From assembly GCA_963843645.1 (NCBI GenBank), contig CAWJLE010000005.1, positions 1,116,001 to 1,180,000 of the forward strand: a stretch of 64,000 bases of DNA, given 5' to 3'. The notes below the pieces were generated by a model that saw nothing but the letters and a program-made list of their open reading frames with translations, made no database searches and was not told the origin of the DNA. Position numbers and translations under genes: made by a program. Source of the DNA: CAWJLE01 sp963843645. GTDB taxonomy: Bacteria > Chloroflexota > Anaerolineae > DAOTYC01. This document shows positions 43,589-51,486 of this stretch, one piece after another; within the stretch, counting starts at the first letter, position 1, and each line of letters starts with the position of its first letter.

Positions 43589-44827
43589 GTGATTCAGGAA
43601 AACAAGCCTACTGAAACTGAGGAGCGGGACGAGGAGGAAATCGTGGCCAAGACGAAGAACATTGGCCTGCGAGGCATCGTCGTCGCCGACTCGACGATCT
43701 GCAAAGTGGACGGCCAGCTCGGAAAGCTCATCTATCGCGGTTTTGACGTGATGACGCTTGTCAAGGAGGGCACCTATGAAGAGGTCGTTCACCTGCTGCT
43801 GAAGAATAGTCTGCCGACCAGGGAAGAGCTGGCCGACCTGCGACGCGAACTGGCCGAGGTCCGCTTTCTGCCGGGCAAGCTGGTGGATACGCTGCGGACC
43901 TTCCCCACCCAATCGCTTCCGATGGACGTGTTGCAGGCAGCTGTGCCCGTCCTGGGCATGTACGACCCTCGGCTGGCCGACAGCTCTCGCAAAGAGACCG
44001 TGTACCGCCAGGCCATCCGGCTGATTGCGCAGATGCCGCTCGTCGTCACAGCCTGGGATCGCATCCGCAACGGCAAATCGGTGGTCGAGCCACGGCCTGA
44101 CCTGGGCCAGGCCGGCAACTTCCTCTACACCTTGCGGGGTGAGGTCCCGGACGAAGAGACCGCTCGTGACATGGACGTGGCCTTCATCCTGCACGCCGAG
44201 CACGCCTTCAACGCCTCGGCTTTCACCGCCAGGCAGGTGGCATCGACGCGCGCCCACATCTACGCAGCTATCGCCAGCGCTATCGGCTCATTGTCCGGCG
44301 AGCTGCACGGCGGGGCAAACGCCCAGGTGCTGAACATGCTGGAGGACATCGGCGCGGTGGCGAACGTACGAGACTACGTGATCCACGTGCTGGACTCCGG
44401 CGGGCGGATCATGGGCATGGGCCACCCGGTCTACAAGGTTTTCGACCCGCGGGCCGGCGTCCTGCGTGAAATGTCGCGGCGCCAGAGCCGCAAGGCCGGT
44501 GACGACAAGTTCTATCAGATCTCTGAAGAGGTGGCCAAAGTCACCGCGGAGGAGTTTAAGAAGCGGAAGGGGAGCGTGATCTACCCGAACGTGGACTTCT
44601 TCTCGGCCAGCGCCTATCACGCGCTGGGCATCCCCACGGACCTGTTCACGCCCATCTTCGCCGTGGCGCGCGTGGTGGGCTGGTCCGCGCACTACATCGA
44701 GGAGCGATTCGCCGAAGCCCAGCCCAGACCGGCCCTGTATCGCCCTTCGGCGGAATACACCGGGCGTTACTGCGGTCCCGCGGCCTGCGACTGGGTGCCG
44801 CTGGAGAAGCGCCAGGACCAGAACTAG
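43589..44827 (+). CDS. gltA: Citrate synthase
   Basis: A 412-residue citrate synthase. Catalytic residues are in GELHGGANAQVLNML (His), IMGMGHPVYKVFDPR (His) and PNVDFFSASAYHALG (Asp). GTG 43589 follows AGGAGG by seven bases; an acidic 20-residue start (ETEERDEEEIV) precedes the conserved core. It condenses acetyl-CoA and oxaloacetate. Last gene of the TCA operon, followed by a strong terminator. Malate and isocitrate dehydrogenases are not in the window. Confidence 0.96.
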   Translation: MIQENKPTETEERDEEEIVAKTKNIGLRGIVVADSTICKVDGQLGKLIYRGFDVMTLVKEGTYEEVVHLLLKNSLPTREELADLRRELAEVRFLPGKLVDTLRTFPTQSLPMDVLQAAVPVLGMYDPRLADSSRKETVYRQAIRLIAQMPLVVTAWDRIRNGKSVVEPRPDLGQAGNFLYTLRGEVPDEETARDMDVAFILHAEHAFNASAFTARQVASTRAHIYAAIASAIGSLSGELHGGANAQVLNMLEDIGAVANVRDYVIHVLDSGGRIMGMGHPVYKVFDPRAGVLREMSRRQSRKAGDDKFYQISEEVAKVTAEEFKKRKGSVIYPNVDFFSASAYHALGIPTDLFTPIFAVARVVGWSAHYIEERFAEAQPRPALYRPSAEYTGRYCGPAACDWVPLEKRQDQN

Positions 44828-44869
44828 ACTCCACCTCCAGCCGTAATCACGTTTTACTCCCAGACGTCA

Positions 44870-44899
44870 AAGCCGGGAACCCACGGGTTCCCGGCTTTT
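44870..44899 (+). terminator. Terminator of the TCA operon
   Basis: AGCCGGGAACCC and GGGTTCCCGGCT (roughly 44871-44882 with 44884-44895) followed by TTTTC, 43 bases after gltA. Confidence 0.9.
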
Positions 44900-44938
44900 C
44901 GCATGTGTCTCAACCAACGCTCGACTGTGATGGTCGTT

Positions 44939-45661
44939 CTACCCCTGCCGCGCGTTCGGATTGCTGTACTCGGGCGGCATTTGGGGGTTGCCATAGGGGC
45001 TGCCATATGGCCATCCGTATGGCGTCGTCCCCGGGCCGGGCATGTTCCAGTAGTACTGCTGCCCATAGGGATCGTTCTGGTTAGGGTTGCCGTACGGGCT
45101 GTTAGGAGTCGTGTTCCAGTATGGATTGGCCGGCAGTCCGTATGGGTTCTCCTGAGTGCCGGGCTGAGTGCTCTGGTTGCCCTGATTGTCCTGGCCGCCG
45201 CGGTTGTTGGGATCTGACGGATTGAACTGCTGGCCGTTCTGTCCCGGCTGATTTCCGTACTGATCGCCGTAGGGACCGGAGTTGCCCCAGCCGTAGGGAC
45301 CGTTCCAATAGGGGTAACCGCCATAAGGGGAACCCCAATAGTCCCCGTACGGGGTGCCGTACGGATAACCCCAACCGTACTGCTGATTGCCGTATTGCTG
45401 GTTATAGTACGGCTGCTGGGAGGGTCCGCCCCAGCCGTACGGATCCGCCCACCCATAGCCATAGTAGGGCGCGTACGAATTGCCCCAACCCCATGCCCAT
45501 GGACTGCCGCTGGAGTTGGGATTGGCCGGATCGGTGAGAGTGCCCGGCGCGGGCGGATTGACCTGTGGAACGGGAGCCGCCGCGTACGCGGCCGAGACCA
45601 GGATTGAGAACGCCAACAGACCTGCAACGATGCCGAGATGCCGCCGTCTGAACCGTTTCAT
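44939..45661 (-). CDS. Secreted Tyr/Gly/Pro/Asn-rich low-complexity protein
   Basis: A 240-residue protein with a signal peptide (MKRFRRRHLGIVAGLLAF, cleavage after SAAYA). The mature part is made of short degenerate repeats around PYG, NPYG, YGW and QYGNQ, about one fifth tyrosine, with many G, P, N, Q and W and almost no charged residues. No cysteine, helix or known domain is seen; it is predicted to be disordered or to self-assemble, like prion-like and cell-surface polymers. ATG 45661 follows AAGGAGG. It sits beside an LCP cell-wall transferase on the same strand. Function unknown. Confidence 0.8.
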   Translation of the reverse strand: MKRFRRRHLGIVAGLLAFSILVSAAYAAAPVPQVNPPAPGTLTDPANPNSSGSPWAWGWGNSYAPYYGYGWADPYGWGGPSQQPYYNQQYGNQQYGWGYPYGTPYGDYWGSPYGGYPYWNGPYGWGNSGPYGDQYGNQPGQNGQQFNPSDPNNRGGQDNQGNQSTQPGTQENPYGLPANPYWNTTPNSPYGNPNQNDPYGQQYYWNMPGPGTTPYGWPYGSPYGNPQMPPEYSNPNARQG

Positions 45662-45738
45662 TTGGGGCCTCCTTCTGTGGGGAACAGAATAAGAAACCGA
45701 CACGATGGATGCGATGCGGTGCGCCGGGCGCGGTGTGA

Positions 45739-47124
45739 TTACGAGTCGGGGAGGCGGAAGTCCGCGCCCAGAATTACCCGGATGTCCACGTCGCTCTGCA
45801 GGTTGGGGCTGTGCCGGATCTCATCGATTGGTACCCCGAGCTGAGTCGCGAGCTGCCCCAACGTGAAGGTCTTGCCCGTATAGTCGACGATGACTGTCTT
45901 GACGTAATCCGTTCGGCCAGAATCGCCGGGGTCCGTGACGATGTAGCCTTCTTTCTTCAGGTAAGCCGTCGCCTTCGCGGCCACGTCCTTCTGAGCCGTG
46001 CCGTTCATAACGCTCACCGTCGCCCCGTCGGCAGCCAGACGATTCGGCTCGACCACCTGGCGCACGGTAACCGGCGCAGGTACGGCCACTGCCGGCGTCG
46101 AGTTAAACATCTCGTCGACGACAGGGCGGATTTTGTCGCGGACGGGCAGCACCACGTCGGCGCCTGTCGGCGTGATGTGGCGCACGGTGAAGTTTTCTCC
46201 AAGGACCACCGATTTCACTTTGCTGCGGTCGATCTTCCACGCAATCTGCGCCAGGCTCAGGATCTCAGTCGGCTGCAGGTCCGTCTGCACGGTATCAGCC
46301 AGGATGACCATCAGTTCAGGCAGCTTGGGCAGCAAGTTGAGCTGCAGCGCTTGATCGCGGATCGCCATCAGTACCTGTTGCTGGCGCTGGGCCCGATCGA
46401 AGTCGCTGCTCCCATGGCGCGAGCGGGCATACTTCAGCGCCGTGTCGCCGTCCATGTGCTGCTGCCCGGCCTCAATGTAGACCGGATCGTACCCCCAGCT
46501 GTCGTCAGGGTAGGTATCGTCGATGATCGGGGTTTCCACGTTGATATCGATACCGCCGATGGCGTCGACGATCTTACGGAACCCACCGAAGTCGACACGG
46601 ACGTAATAGTTCACCGGCACGCCCAGGTTGTACTGAACCGTCTTCTTCGCGAGCGCCGGTCCGCCGCCGGGATACTTCTTCTCATCGCCGTCGTAGTGGG
46701 CCATGTTGATGCGATTCTCACCGTAACCGGGAATCGTGACCCACAAATCGCGCGGCACCGATAACATGCCCGCCGAATTCGTGCTCGGGTCGATCGTGGC
46801 CAGGATCATCGTGTCGGTCCGCATCGGGCCACTCTCCTCCGGGCGACTGTCCACGCCCAACAGGAGGATGTTCACCCGCTCTTTCTTCTGCCAGTTGACC
46901 GTGGTCTCCTCTCTGATGACCAGAGGCACGGGCTTCTGTCCGGGCACCGGCAGGTATAGGACCGGAATGGTCGGAAACTGGGCGCTGGCCACGACTTCCT
47001 TGACGGTCAAGTAGAAAAGATAAGCTGAATAGAACCCACCGGCTACGAATAGGCCCAGCAGTATACTCAGCGCAAACTGCAGCAGTAAGGGCAGGCCACT
47101 CTTGGTGGTCTGCGGGCGACTCAT
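45739..47124 (-). CDS. LytR-CpsA-Psr family phosphotransferase
   Basis: A 461-residue membrane-anchored protein. A single N-terminal helix (about 15-42) puts the rest outside. The LCP domain has the family Asp/Arg pattern: NILLLGVDSRPEESGPMRTDTMIL, LSVPRDLWVTIPGYGENRINMAH, and TALKYARSRHGSSDFDRAQRQQQ. The C-terminus is a LytR_C domain (ATVSVMNGTAQKDVAAKAT). Such enzymes attach lipid-linked glycopolymers to peptidoglycan or proteins. ATG 47124 follows GGAGG. It points to a cell wall without outer membrane and could process the glycans of the 49-64 kb locus. Confidence 0.93.
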   Translation of the reverse strand: MSRPQTTKSGLPLLLQFALSILLGLFVAGGFYSAYLFYLTVKEVVASAQFPTIPVLYLPVPGQKPVPLVIREETTVNWQKKERVNILLLGVDSRPEESGPMRTDTMILATIDPSTNSAGMLSVPRDLWVTIPGYGENRINMAHYDGDEKKYPGGGPALAKKTVQYNLGVPVNYYVRVDFGGFRKIVDAIGGIDINVETPIIDDTYPDDSWGYDPVYIEAGQQHMDGDTALKYARSRHGSSDFDRAQRQQQVLMAIRDQALQLNLLPKLPELMVILADTVQTDLQPTEILSLAQIAWKIDRSKVKSVVLGENFTVRHITPTGADVVLPVRDKIRPVVDEMFNSTPAVAVPAPVTVRQVVEPNRLAADGATVSVMNGTAQKDVAAKATAYLKKEGYIVTDPGDSGRTDYVKTVIVDYTGKTFTLGQLATQLGVPIDEIRHSPNLQSDVDIRVILGADFRLPDS

Positions 47125-47237
47125 ATGTGGGCGACCTCCATTAGCTCGATCTGCGGCATCTCCTTCCCCTATCGGCCCTGGCGGCGATGGCATACGATGC
47201 TGTCCCAACGGTCGCAATCAGGGGTCTGCTTTCTGCC

Positions 47238-47266
47238 ATTATAACACACCGGTCATGCCCATCCAA
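47238..47266 (-). promoter_or_regulatory. Promoter of the LCP gene
   Basis: Minus-strand TTGGAT (47261-47266), 17 bases, TATAAT (47238-47243), about 114 bases before the start; also precedes the Tyr-rich gene. Confidence 0.75.
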
Positions 47267-47286
47267 ACGTCCTGGCACGTGACGCG

Positions 47287-48780
47287 TCAGCCTTCCGGGC
47301 ACGGAGCCTGATCCGGTCCACACAGCGATTGCTCCATATCGGGACCCCGGTGCGGATTGGGCGTCCACTGGGGCTGATTGGTCGTCGTGCGGATGAGAGC
47401 GCCGCCGAGCACCGCCGCTGACACAGCGAAGATGGCTCCTACGAGGAAGGCGACGTGGTAGCCGTCGTTGAGCGCCACGAGTGAACCGGCTCCGGAGGAG
47501 GTCAGGAACTCCGTGCGCGCGGCGGCGAGACTGGCGAGGACCGCCAGACCGAGCGCGCCGCCCATCATGAACGCCGTGTTGACGACTCCCGAAGCGAGGC
47601 CGGATTCGCTCGGGGCAACGTCGTTCATGGCGGCGAGCAGCACCGGGTTGAATACGATGCCGGCGCCGAGGCCGAGAAGAATCATGCTGGGGAGAACGTT
47701 GGCGGCGAACTGGCCGTCGACCGGCGCCCGCGCGAGCAGAACAAGGCCGAGCGCTGCCAGCAGTAACCCCGACGTCAGCGGCGCCCTGATGCCGAAACGC
47801 ATGACCAGCCTGGCGGACAGCCCAAGCGACAGAGCGCCCATGATCAGGTTTGTCGGCAGGAACGCGAGACCCACTCGCAGTGGGCTGTACCCGAGCACCA
47901 GTTGGAGATAAAGCGCGGAGATGAAAAACCAGGCGAACATGGCAGCCGCCCATAGGACGCCGACGACGTTCGCCGTCGCAACGTTGCGAAGCCGGAAAAG
48001 GCTCAAGGGCATCAGCGGCGAGTGCACTCTCCCTTCGATGCCTACGAAGAGCACCAGAAGCGCCGCCGCGAGCGCCAGCAGGCTGACGGTTTGAGTGGAC
48101 AGCCAGCCAGCCTGGTTGCCGTTCACGATTGCATAGACGGCGAGCATCAAGGAAGCAGTGACCGTAACCGCACCGGCCACGTCGAGACGCGCTTCTGCGG
48201 TCGAGCCGCGTCCGCCCGGCAGCAGAGGGAAGCTCAGCACGAAGACCGCGATCCCTATCGGGAGATTGACGAGGAAGATCCAGTGCCAATCGAGCGCGTT
48301 CGTCAAGACACCACCGAGCAGCACTCCGATGGAGCCACCGCCGGCCGCGACGAAACCGATGACACCCATCGCTTTCGCCCTCTCGGACGCTTCGGTGAAC
48401 AGATTCATGGTCAGTGATAGGGCAACCGCCGAAACTACGGCGCCGCCGAGTCCCTGCACTGTCCGAGCAGCAACGAGCAACTCCCGTGAGCCGGTCAGTC
48501 CGCAGGCAACGGATGCGAGCGTGAAGAGACTGATCCCAAGCAGGAACAGCCGTCGGTGCCCGAAGAGATCGGCCAGTCGGCCGCCGAGCAGAAGAAACCC
48601 GCTGAAAGTGAGCAGGTATGCGTTCACGACCCAGACGAGAGAGGTCTCGGAAAAGCCGAGATCCGACCTGATCGACGGCAGAGCGACGTTCACGATGGTC
48701 GTGTCGAGGACGATCATTAGATCTCCCAGGCACAGAACAATCAGAGCAAGCCAGCGTCTGCGGCTGTCGTTGTTTGTCAT
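47287..48780 (-). CDS. MFS drug exporter, DHA2 (EmrB/QacA) family
   Basis: A 497-residue transporter with fourteen predicted helices. Motifs of the DHA2 group are LDTTIVNVALPSI in helix 1 and GGRLADLFGHRR (motif A) between helices 2 and 3, RTVQGLGGAVVSA in helix 4, and GGVLTNALDWHWIFLVNLPIG (motif C to loop). ATG 48780 is chosen because AAGGAAGAG precedes it and the family begins there; the frame is open upstream to 48882. Probably exports toxic compounds. A long frame on the same strand (47141-48733) in another phase is a shadow. Confidence 0.93.
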   Translation of the reverse strand: MTNNDSRRRWLALIVLCLGDLMIVLDTTIVNVALPSIRSDLGFSETSLVWVVNAYLLTFSGFLLLGGRLADLFGHRRLFLLGISLFTLASVACGLTGSRELLVAARTVQGLGGAVVSAVALSLTMNLFTEASERAKAMGVIGFVAAGGGSIGVLLGGVLTNALDWHWIFLVNLPIGIAVFVLSFPLLPGGRGSTAEARLDVAGAVTVTASLMLAVYAIVNGNQAGWLSTQTVSLLALAAALLVLFVGIEGRVHSPLMPLSLFRLRNVATANVVGVLWAAAMFAWFFISALYLQLVLGYSPLRVGLAFLPTNLIMGALSLGLSARLVMRFGIRAPLTSGLLLAALGLVLLARAPVDGQFAANVLPSMILLGLGAGIVFNPVLLAAMNDVAPSESGLASGVVNTAFMMGGALGLAVLASLAAARTEFLTSSGAGSLVALNDGYHVAFLVGAIFAVSAAVLGGALIRTTTNQPQWTPNPHRGPDMEQSLCGPDQAPCPEG

Positions 48781-48880
48781 AACGATTCTCTTCCTTTCAC
48801 ATCCCAGGACTACGACGAGCTTGTTGCGGGACTCATTGCAGCCATAACCAGCATGCAACCAGTCGCCGGCAGTTGGCAGC

Positions 48881-49150
48881 AAGAGCCTTTGCTCGTCTTT
48901 AGGTATGTCGGATGTTTTGTGCTACGAATATTCTCAGGGGGAGAGTCCGAGCTCATTCCGTAGAGCGAAGCGAAACCTCTCGACTCCCATCTTGATGAGA
49001 AGCGCGTCGAGCCTCAGCCACAACGCCACAGTGCCTGCCCGCACTGTGGCCCCGGCAGACTCCCGGTCATTATACCATCGTCTCCCTCGCACACCGGCCG
49101 GCGATGGATACATTCCGGGATACATTCTTTGCCCGAAATCGATCGGCCCA
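48881..49150. other. Intergenic region with a hairpin
   Basis: The gap between the divergent MFS and acyltransferase genes has no supported ORF. It holds a perfect 10-bp stem (GCCACAGTGC/GCACTGTGGC, 49025-49050) and a minus-strand TATAAT at 49069-49074 that may belong to the MFS gene but lacks a recognisable -35. Confidence 0.45.
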
Positions 49151-49154
49151 GGCA

Positions 49155-49184
49155 TTAGGCCGCACCGTGAACGTATGGTACAAT
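49155..49184 (+). promoter_or_regulatory. Possible promoter of the glycan locus
   Basis: TTAGGC (49155-49160), 18 bases, TACAAT (49179-49184), 44 bases before ATG 49228. The -35 is weak. Confidence 0.5.
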
Positions 49185-49227
49185 ACGCCGCAGTCTTCAC
49201 GGTGAAAAACCGATTGGAGGTAAGCAC

Positions 49228-49878
49228 ATGAGAGATGCCGTGGTCGGTGAGGGAGCAATTATCGACGACAGCGCCCTGTTAGGCTACCGGACGGGGCGGC
49301 GGATCCAGGTGGTCCAGACCGTCATCGGAGCGCGGGCTCGCATCCGCTCCAACACGGTCATCTACACCAATGTTCACATCGGCGACGACCTGGAGACAGG
49401 CCACGGCGTCGTGATTCGCGAAGAGAACGTCATAGGCGATCACTTCAACATCTGGAACAATTCCGTCATCGACTACGGATGTCGCATTGGTAACAACGTC
49501 AAGATTCACAACAACATCTACGTGGCGCAGTTTACGGTGATTGAAGACGACGTCTTCATTGCGCCGGGCGCTTCTTTTGCCAACGATCCCCATCCTCTGT
49601 GCGCGCTGTGCATGCAAGGTCCTACGATCAAGCGAGGCGCGCGGATTGGCGTCAATGCGACGTTGTTGCCTGCCGTGGTCGTCGGAGAGAACGCACTAGT
49701 CGGCGCCGGCGCCGTCGTCACGAAGGACGTGCCTCCGCGCGCGGTGATCGTCGGCAATCCGGGCCGCATCCTTTGCACCGTCGACGAGCTGAAATGTGCG
49801 CACGGCAACGTCCGTCACCCTTACGACGATGGTCTGGACGTGGCGACCCGCCAACACGCCGGTGTGTCGGACGTGTGA
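49228..49878 (+). CDS. Left-handed beta-helix acyltransferase (WbbJ/WlbB-like)
   Basis: A 216-residue hexapeptide-repeat transferase. Imperfect [LIV]-G-x4 repeats run from about residue 5 to 175 (VVGEGAIIDDSALLG, IGDDLETGHGVVI, IGVNATLLPAVVVGENALVGAGAVVTKDVPP, then VGNPGRI). Such enzymes acetylate amino sugars used in surface glycans, for example UDP-linked 2,3-diamino uronates. GGAGG precedes ATG 49228. The C-terminal tail with KCAHGNVRHPYDDG is outside the helix. First gene of the glycan locus. Confidence 0.9.
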   Translation: MRDAVVGEGAIIDDSALLGYRTGRRIQVVQTVIGARARIRSNTVIYTNVHIGDDLETGHGVVIREENVIGDHFNIWNNSVIDYGCRIGNNVKIHNNIYVAQFTVIEDDVFIAPGASFANDPHPLCALCMQGPTIKRGARIGVNATLLPAVVVGENALVGAGAVVTKDVPPRAVIVGNPGRILCTVDELKCAHGNVRHPYDDGLDVATRQHAGVSDV

Positions 49879-49881
49879 CGC

Positions 49882-51486
49882 ATGGCGGCAGGTTCGGCCA
49901 TCGCAATCGGCAAAGTAACGCGGCGTGAGTGGATCTGGGTGTTCCTGGCGTCACTGGCGGTCGTGGTGCTGGCCGCGCTGCCCTATCTGTATGCCTGGCT
50001 CAGTACCCCCGCAGGTCTCGCTTATACCGGCTTCATCATCAACCCTCTGGACGGCCACAGCTACCTTGCGAAGATGCAGCAGGGCGCGGCCGGCGGCTGG
50101 TCGTTCACGCTGCCTTTCACGACTGAGCCACAAGAGGGGGCCTTCATTTACGTGCATTACCTGCTTCTGGGGCACGTGGCCGCCTGGCTCGGCTTATCGT
50201 CAATTGTGGTATACCATCTGGCGCGCTCGTTGGCCGCGATGGTGCTTCTGTTAACAGTCTACCGGTTTGCAGCCTGCTTCGTCACCGGCCTGGGCGCGCG
50301 GCGTCTGGCCTTCGTCGTAGTGGCGGTATCGTCCGGACTTGGCTGGCTGCTTGCGCCGGCTGGGGTGGTCGCTCCCGATCTTTGGGTGCCTGAGGCCAAC
50401 ACTTTTCTGACGGTACTGGTGAATCCACACTTCCCGTTGGCCGAGGCCCTGATTCTGTGGGTTTTTCTGGCCGTTGCCGCGCCGTTCGAGTGGCTGGAGC
50501 GCGCATCCTCGCCAAATGCAGGGCATCTCGTGTGGCGCGCGCTCGGTGTCGTGGCTGCGTCATTGGGTCTGGCGGTCGTTCAGCCATACGCCGTACTGAC
50601 AGTGTACCTCACTCTTGCGATCTACCTGGCGGCGCGGGGCGGGTTGGCCGGGAGCTGGGTAGCGGCTCCCTGGATTCGTTTCTTGCTGGGGGGACTGGCG
50701 AGCGCGCCGGTGCTGGCTTACGAGTACCTGGCTTACAGCCATGGCACGTTTGCCTCCTGGTCTGCGCAAAATTCGACGCCCTCGCCCTCTTTCAGTCTGC
50801 TGCTGGTCACCTATGGCTTGTTGTGGCCTCTGGCGGCGGCTGGGGCAGTCCATAGCGTGAGAGCGCGGCGTGGGTTGTTCTTGATTCTGTGGGCGGCGCT
50901 CAATGTCGCTCTGCTCTACCTGCCATTTCCGCTGCAGCGCCGGATGATGATCGGTCTGCACCTGCCGGTAGCCATCCTGGCGGCGATCGGATTGACGCAG
51001 TACGTGTGGCCGCGAGTGGCGCGCCGCCGAGCGCTCGGCGCCCTGGCGATGGTCGTCCCCCTGATCCCCAGCACACTGGTCGTCCTGATCGTGGGATTTG
51101 TGGGACCTGCGCGGCACGAGTGGCCGCTGTTCATGACGACCGACGTCCGTGACGCCCTGGAGTATCTGCACGACGAGACCCAACCGGCCGATGTGGTCCT
51201 GGCCGCGCCGGAAACCGGATTGCTCATCCCAGCCTGGGCCGGAAACCGGGTCGTCTACGGCCATCCGCTCGAGACCGTTGACGCCGACCGCAAGAAGGCC
51301 GAGCTGGAATCGGCATGTCAGGGCCGAACGGCCGTAGCGGACCTGATCGGCAAATACGGCATCCGCTACGTTTTCGTTGGCCCGCTGGAGCGAGCCTGTG
51401 GGGACGGACTCGCCGCTCCGGAGGGGGCCACTGTGGCCTTTTCGAACAATGAGGTGAGGATCTATCGGGTTGCCCCGGGAGGATGA
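49882..51486 (+). CDS. Polytopic membrane protein, GT-C glycosyltransferase-like
   Basis: A 534-residue protein with about eleven helices and a soluble C-terminal part (from about 410). The first loop contains GFIINPLDGHSYLAKMQQG, with an acidic residue at the place where GT-C enzymes carry their catalytic Asp, and the tail (DVRDALEYLHDETQPADVVLAAPETGLLIPAWAGNRVVYG) resembles the extracytoplasmic domain of such enzymes. Exact activity unknown. ATG 49882 is three bases after the previous stop, and its stop overlaps the next start (ATGA at 51483). Confidence 0.7.
   Translation: MAAGSAIAIGKVTRREWIWVFLASLAVVVLAALPYLYAWLSTPAGLAYTGFIINPLDGHSYLAKMQQGAAGGWSFTLPFTTEPQEGAFIYVHYLLLGHVAAWLGLSSIVVYHLARSLAAMVLLLTVYRFAACFVTGLGARRLAFVVVAVSSGLGWLLAPAGVVAPDLWVPEANTFLTVLVNPHFPLAEALILWVFLAVAAPFEWLERASSPNAGHLVWRALGVVAASLGLAVVQPYAVLTVYLTLAIYLAARGGLAGSWVAAPWIRFLLGGLASAPVLAYEYLAYSHGTFASWSAQNSTPSPSFSLLLVTYGLLWPLAAAGAVHSVRARRGLFLILWAALNVALLYLPFPLQRRMMIGLHLPVAILAAIGLTQYVWPRVARRRALGALAMVVPLIPSTLVVLIVGFVGPARHEWPLFMTTDVRDALEYLHDETQPADVVLAAPETGLLIPAWAGNRVVYGHPLETVDADRKKAELESACQGRTAVADLIGKYGIRYVFVGPLERACGDGLAAPEGATVAFSNNEVRIYRVAPGG

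Noticed and set aside
34896..44827. Reductive TCA cycle as certain
   Set aside because: KOR and a fumarate-reductase-type flavoprotein allow it, but citrate synthase is present and no ATP-citrate lyase is seen; direction cannot be decided from this window.
44854..45627. Thr/Arg/Pro-rich frame overlapping the Tyr-rich gene
   Set aside because: Same strand, other phase; lacks a signal peptide and ribosome site, whereas the chosen frame has both.
47141..48733. 530-residue open frame on the minus strand overlapping the MFS gene
   Set aside because: It is an out-of-phase shadow of the MFS transporter, very rich in Arg, Ser and Gly, with no ribosome site or family features.
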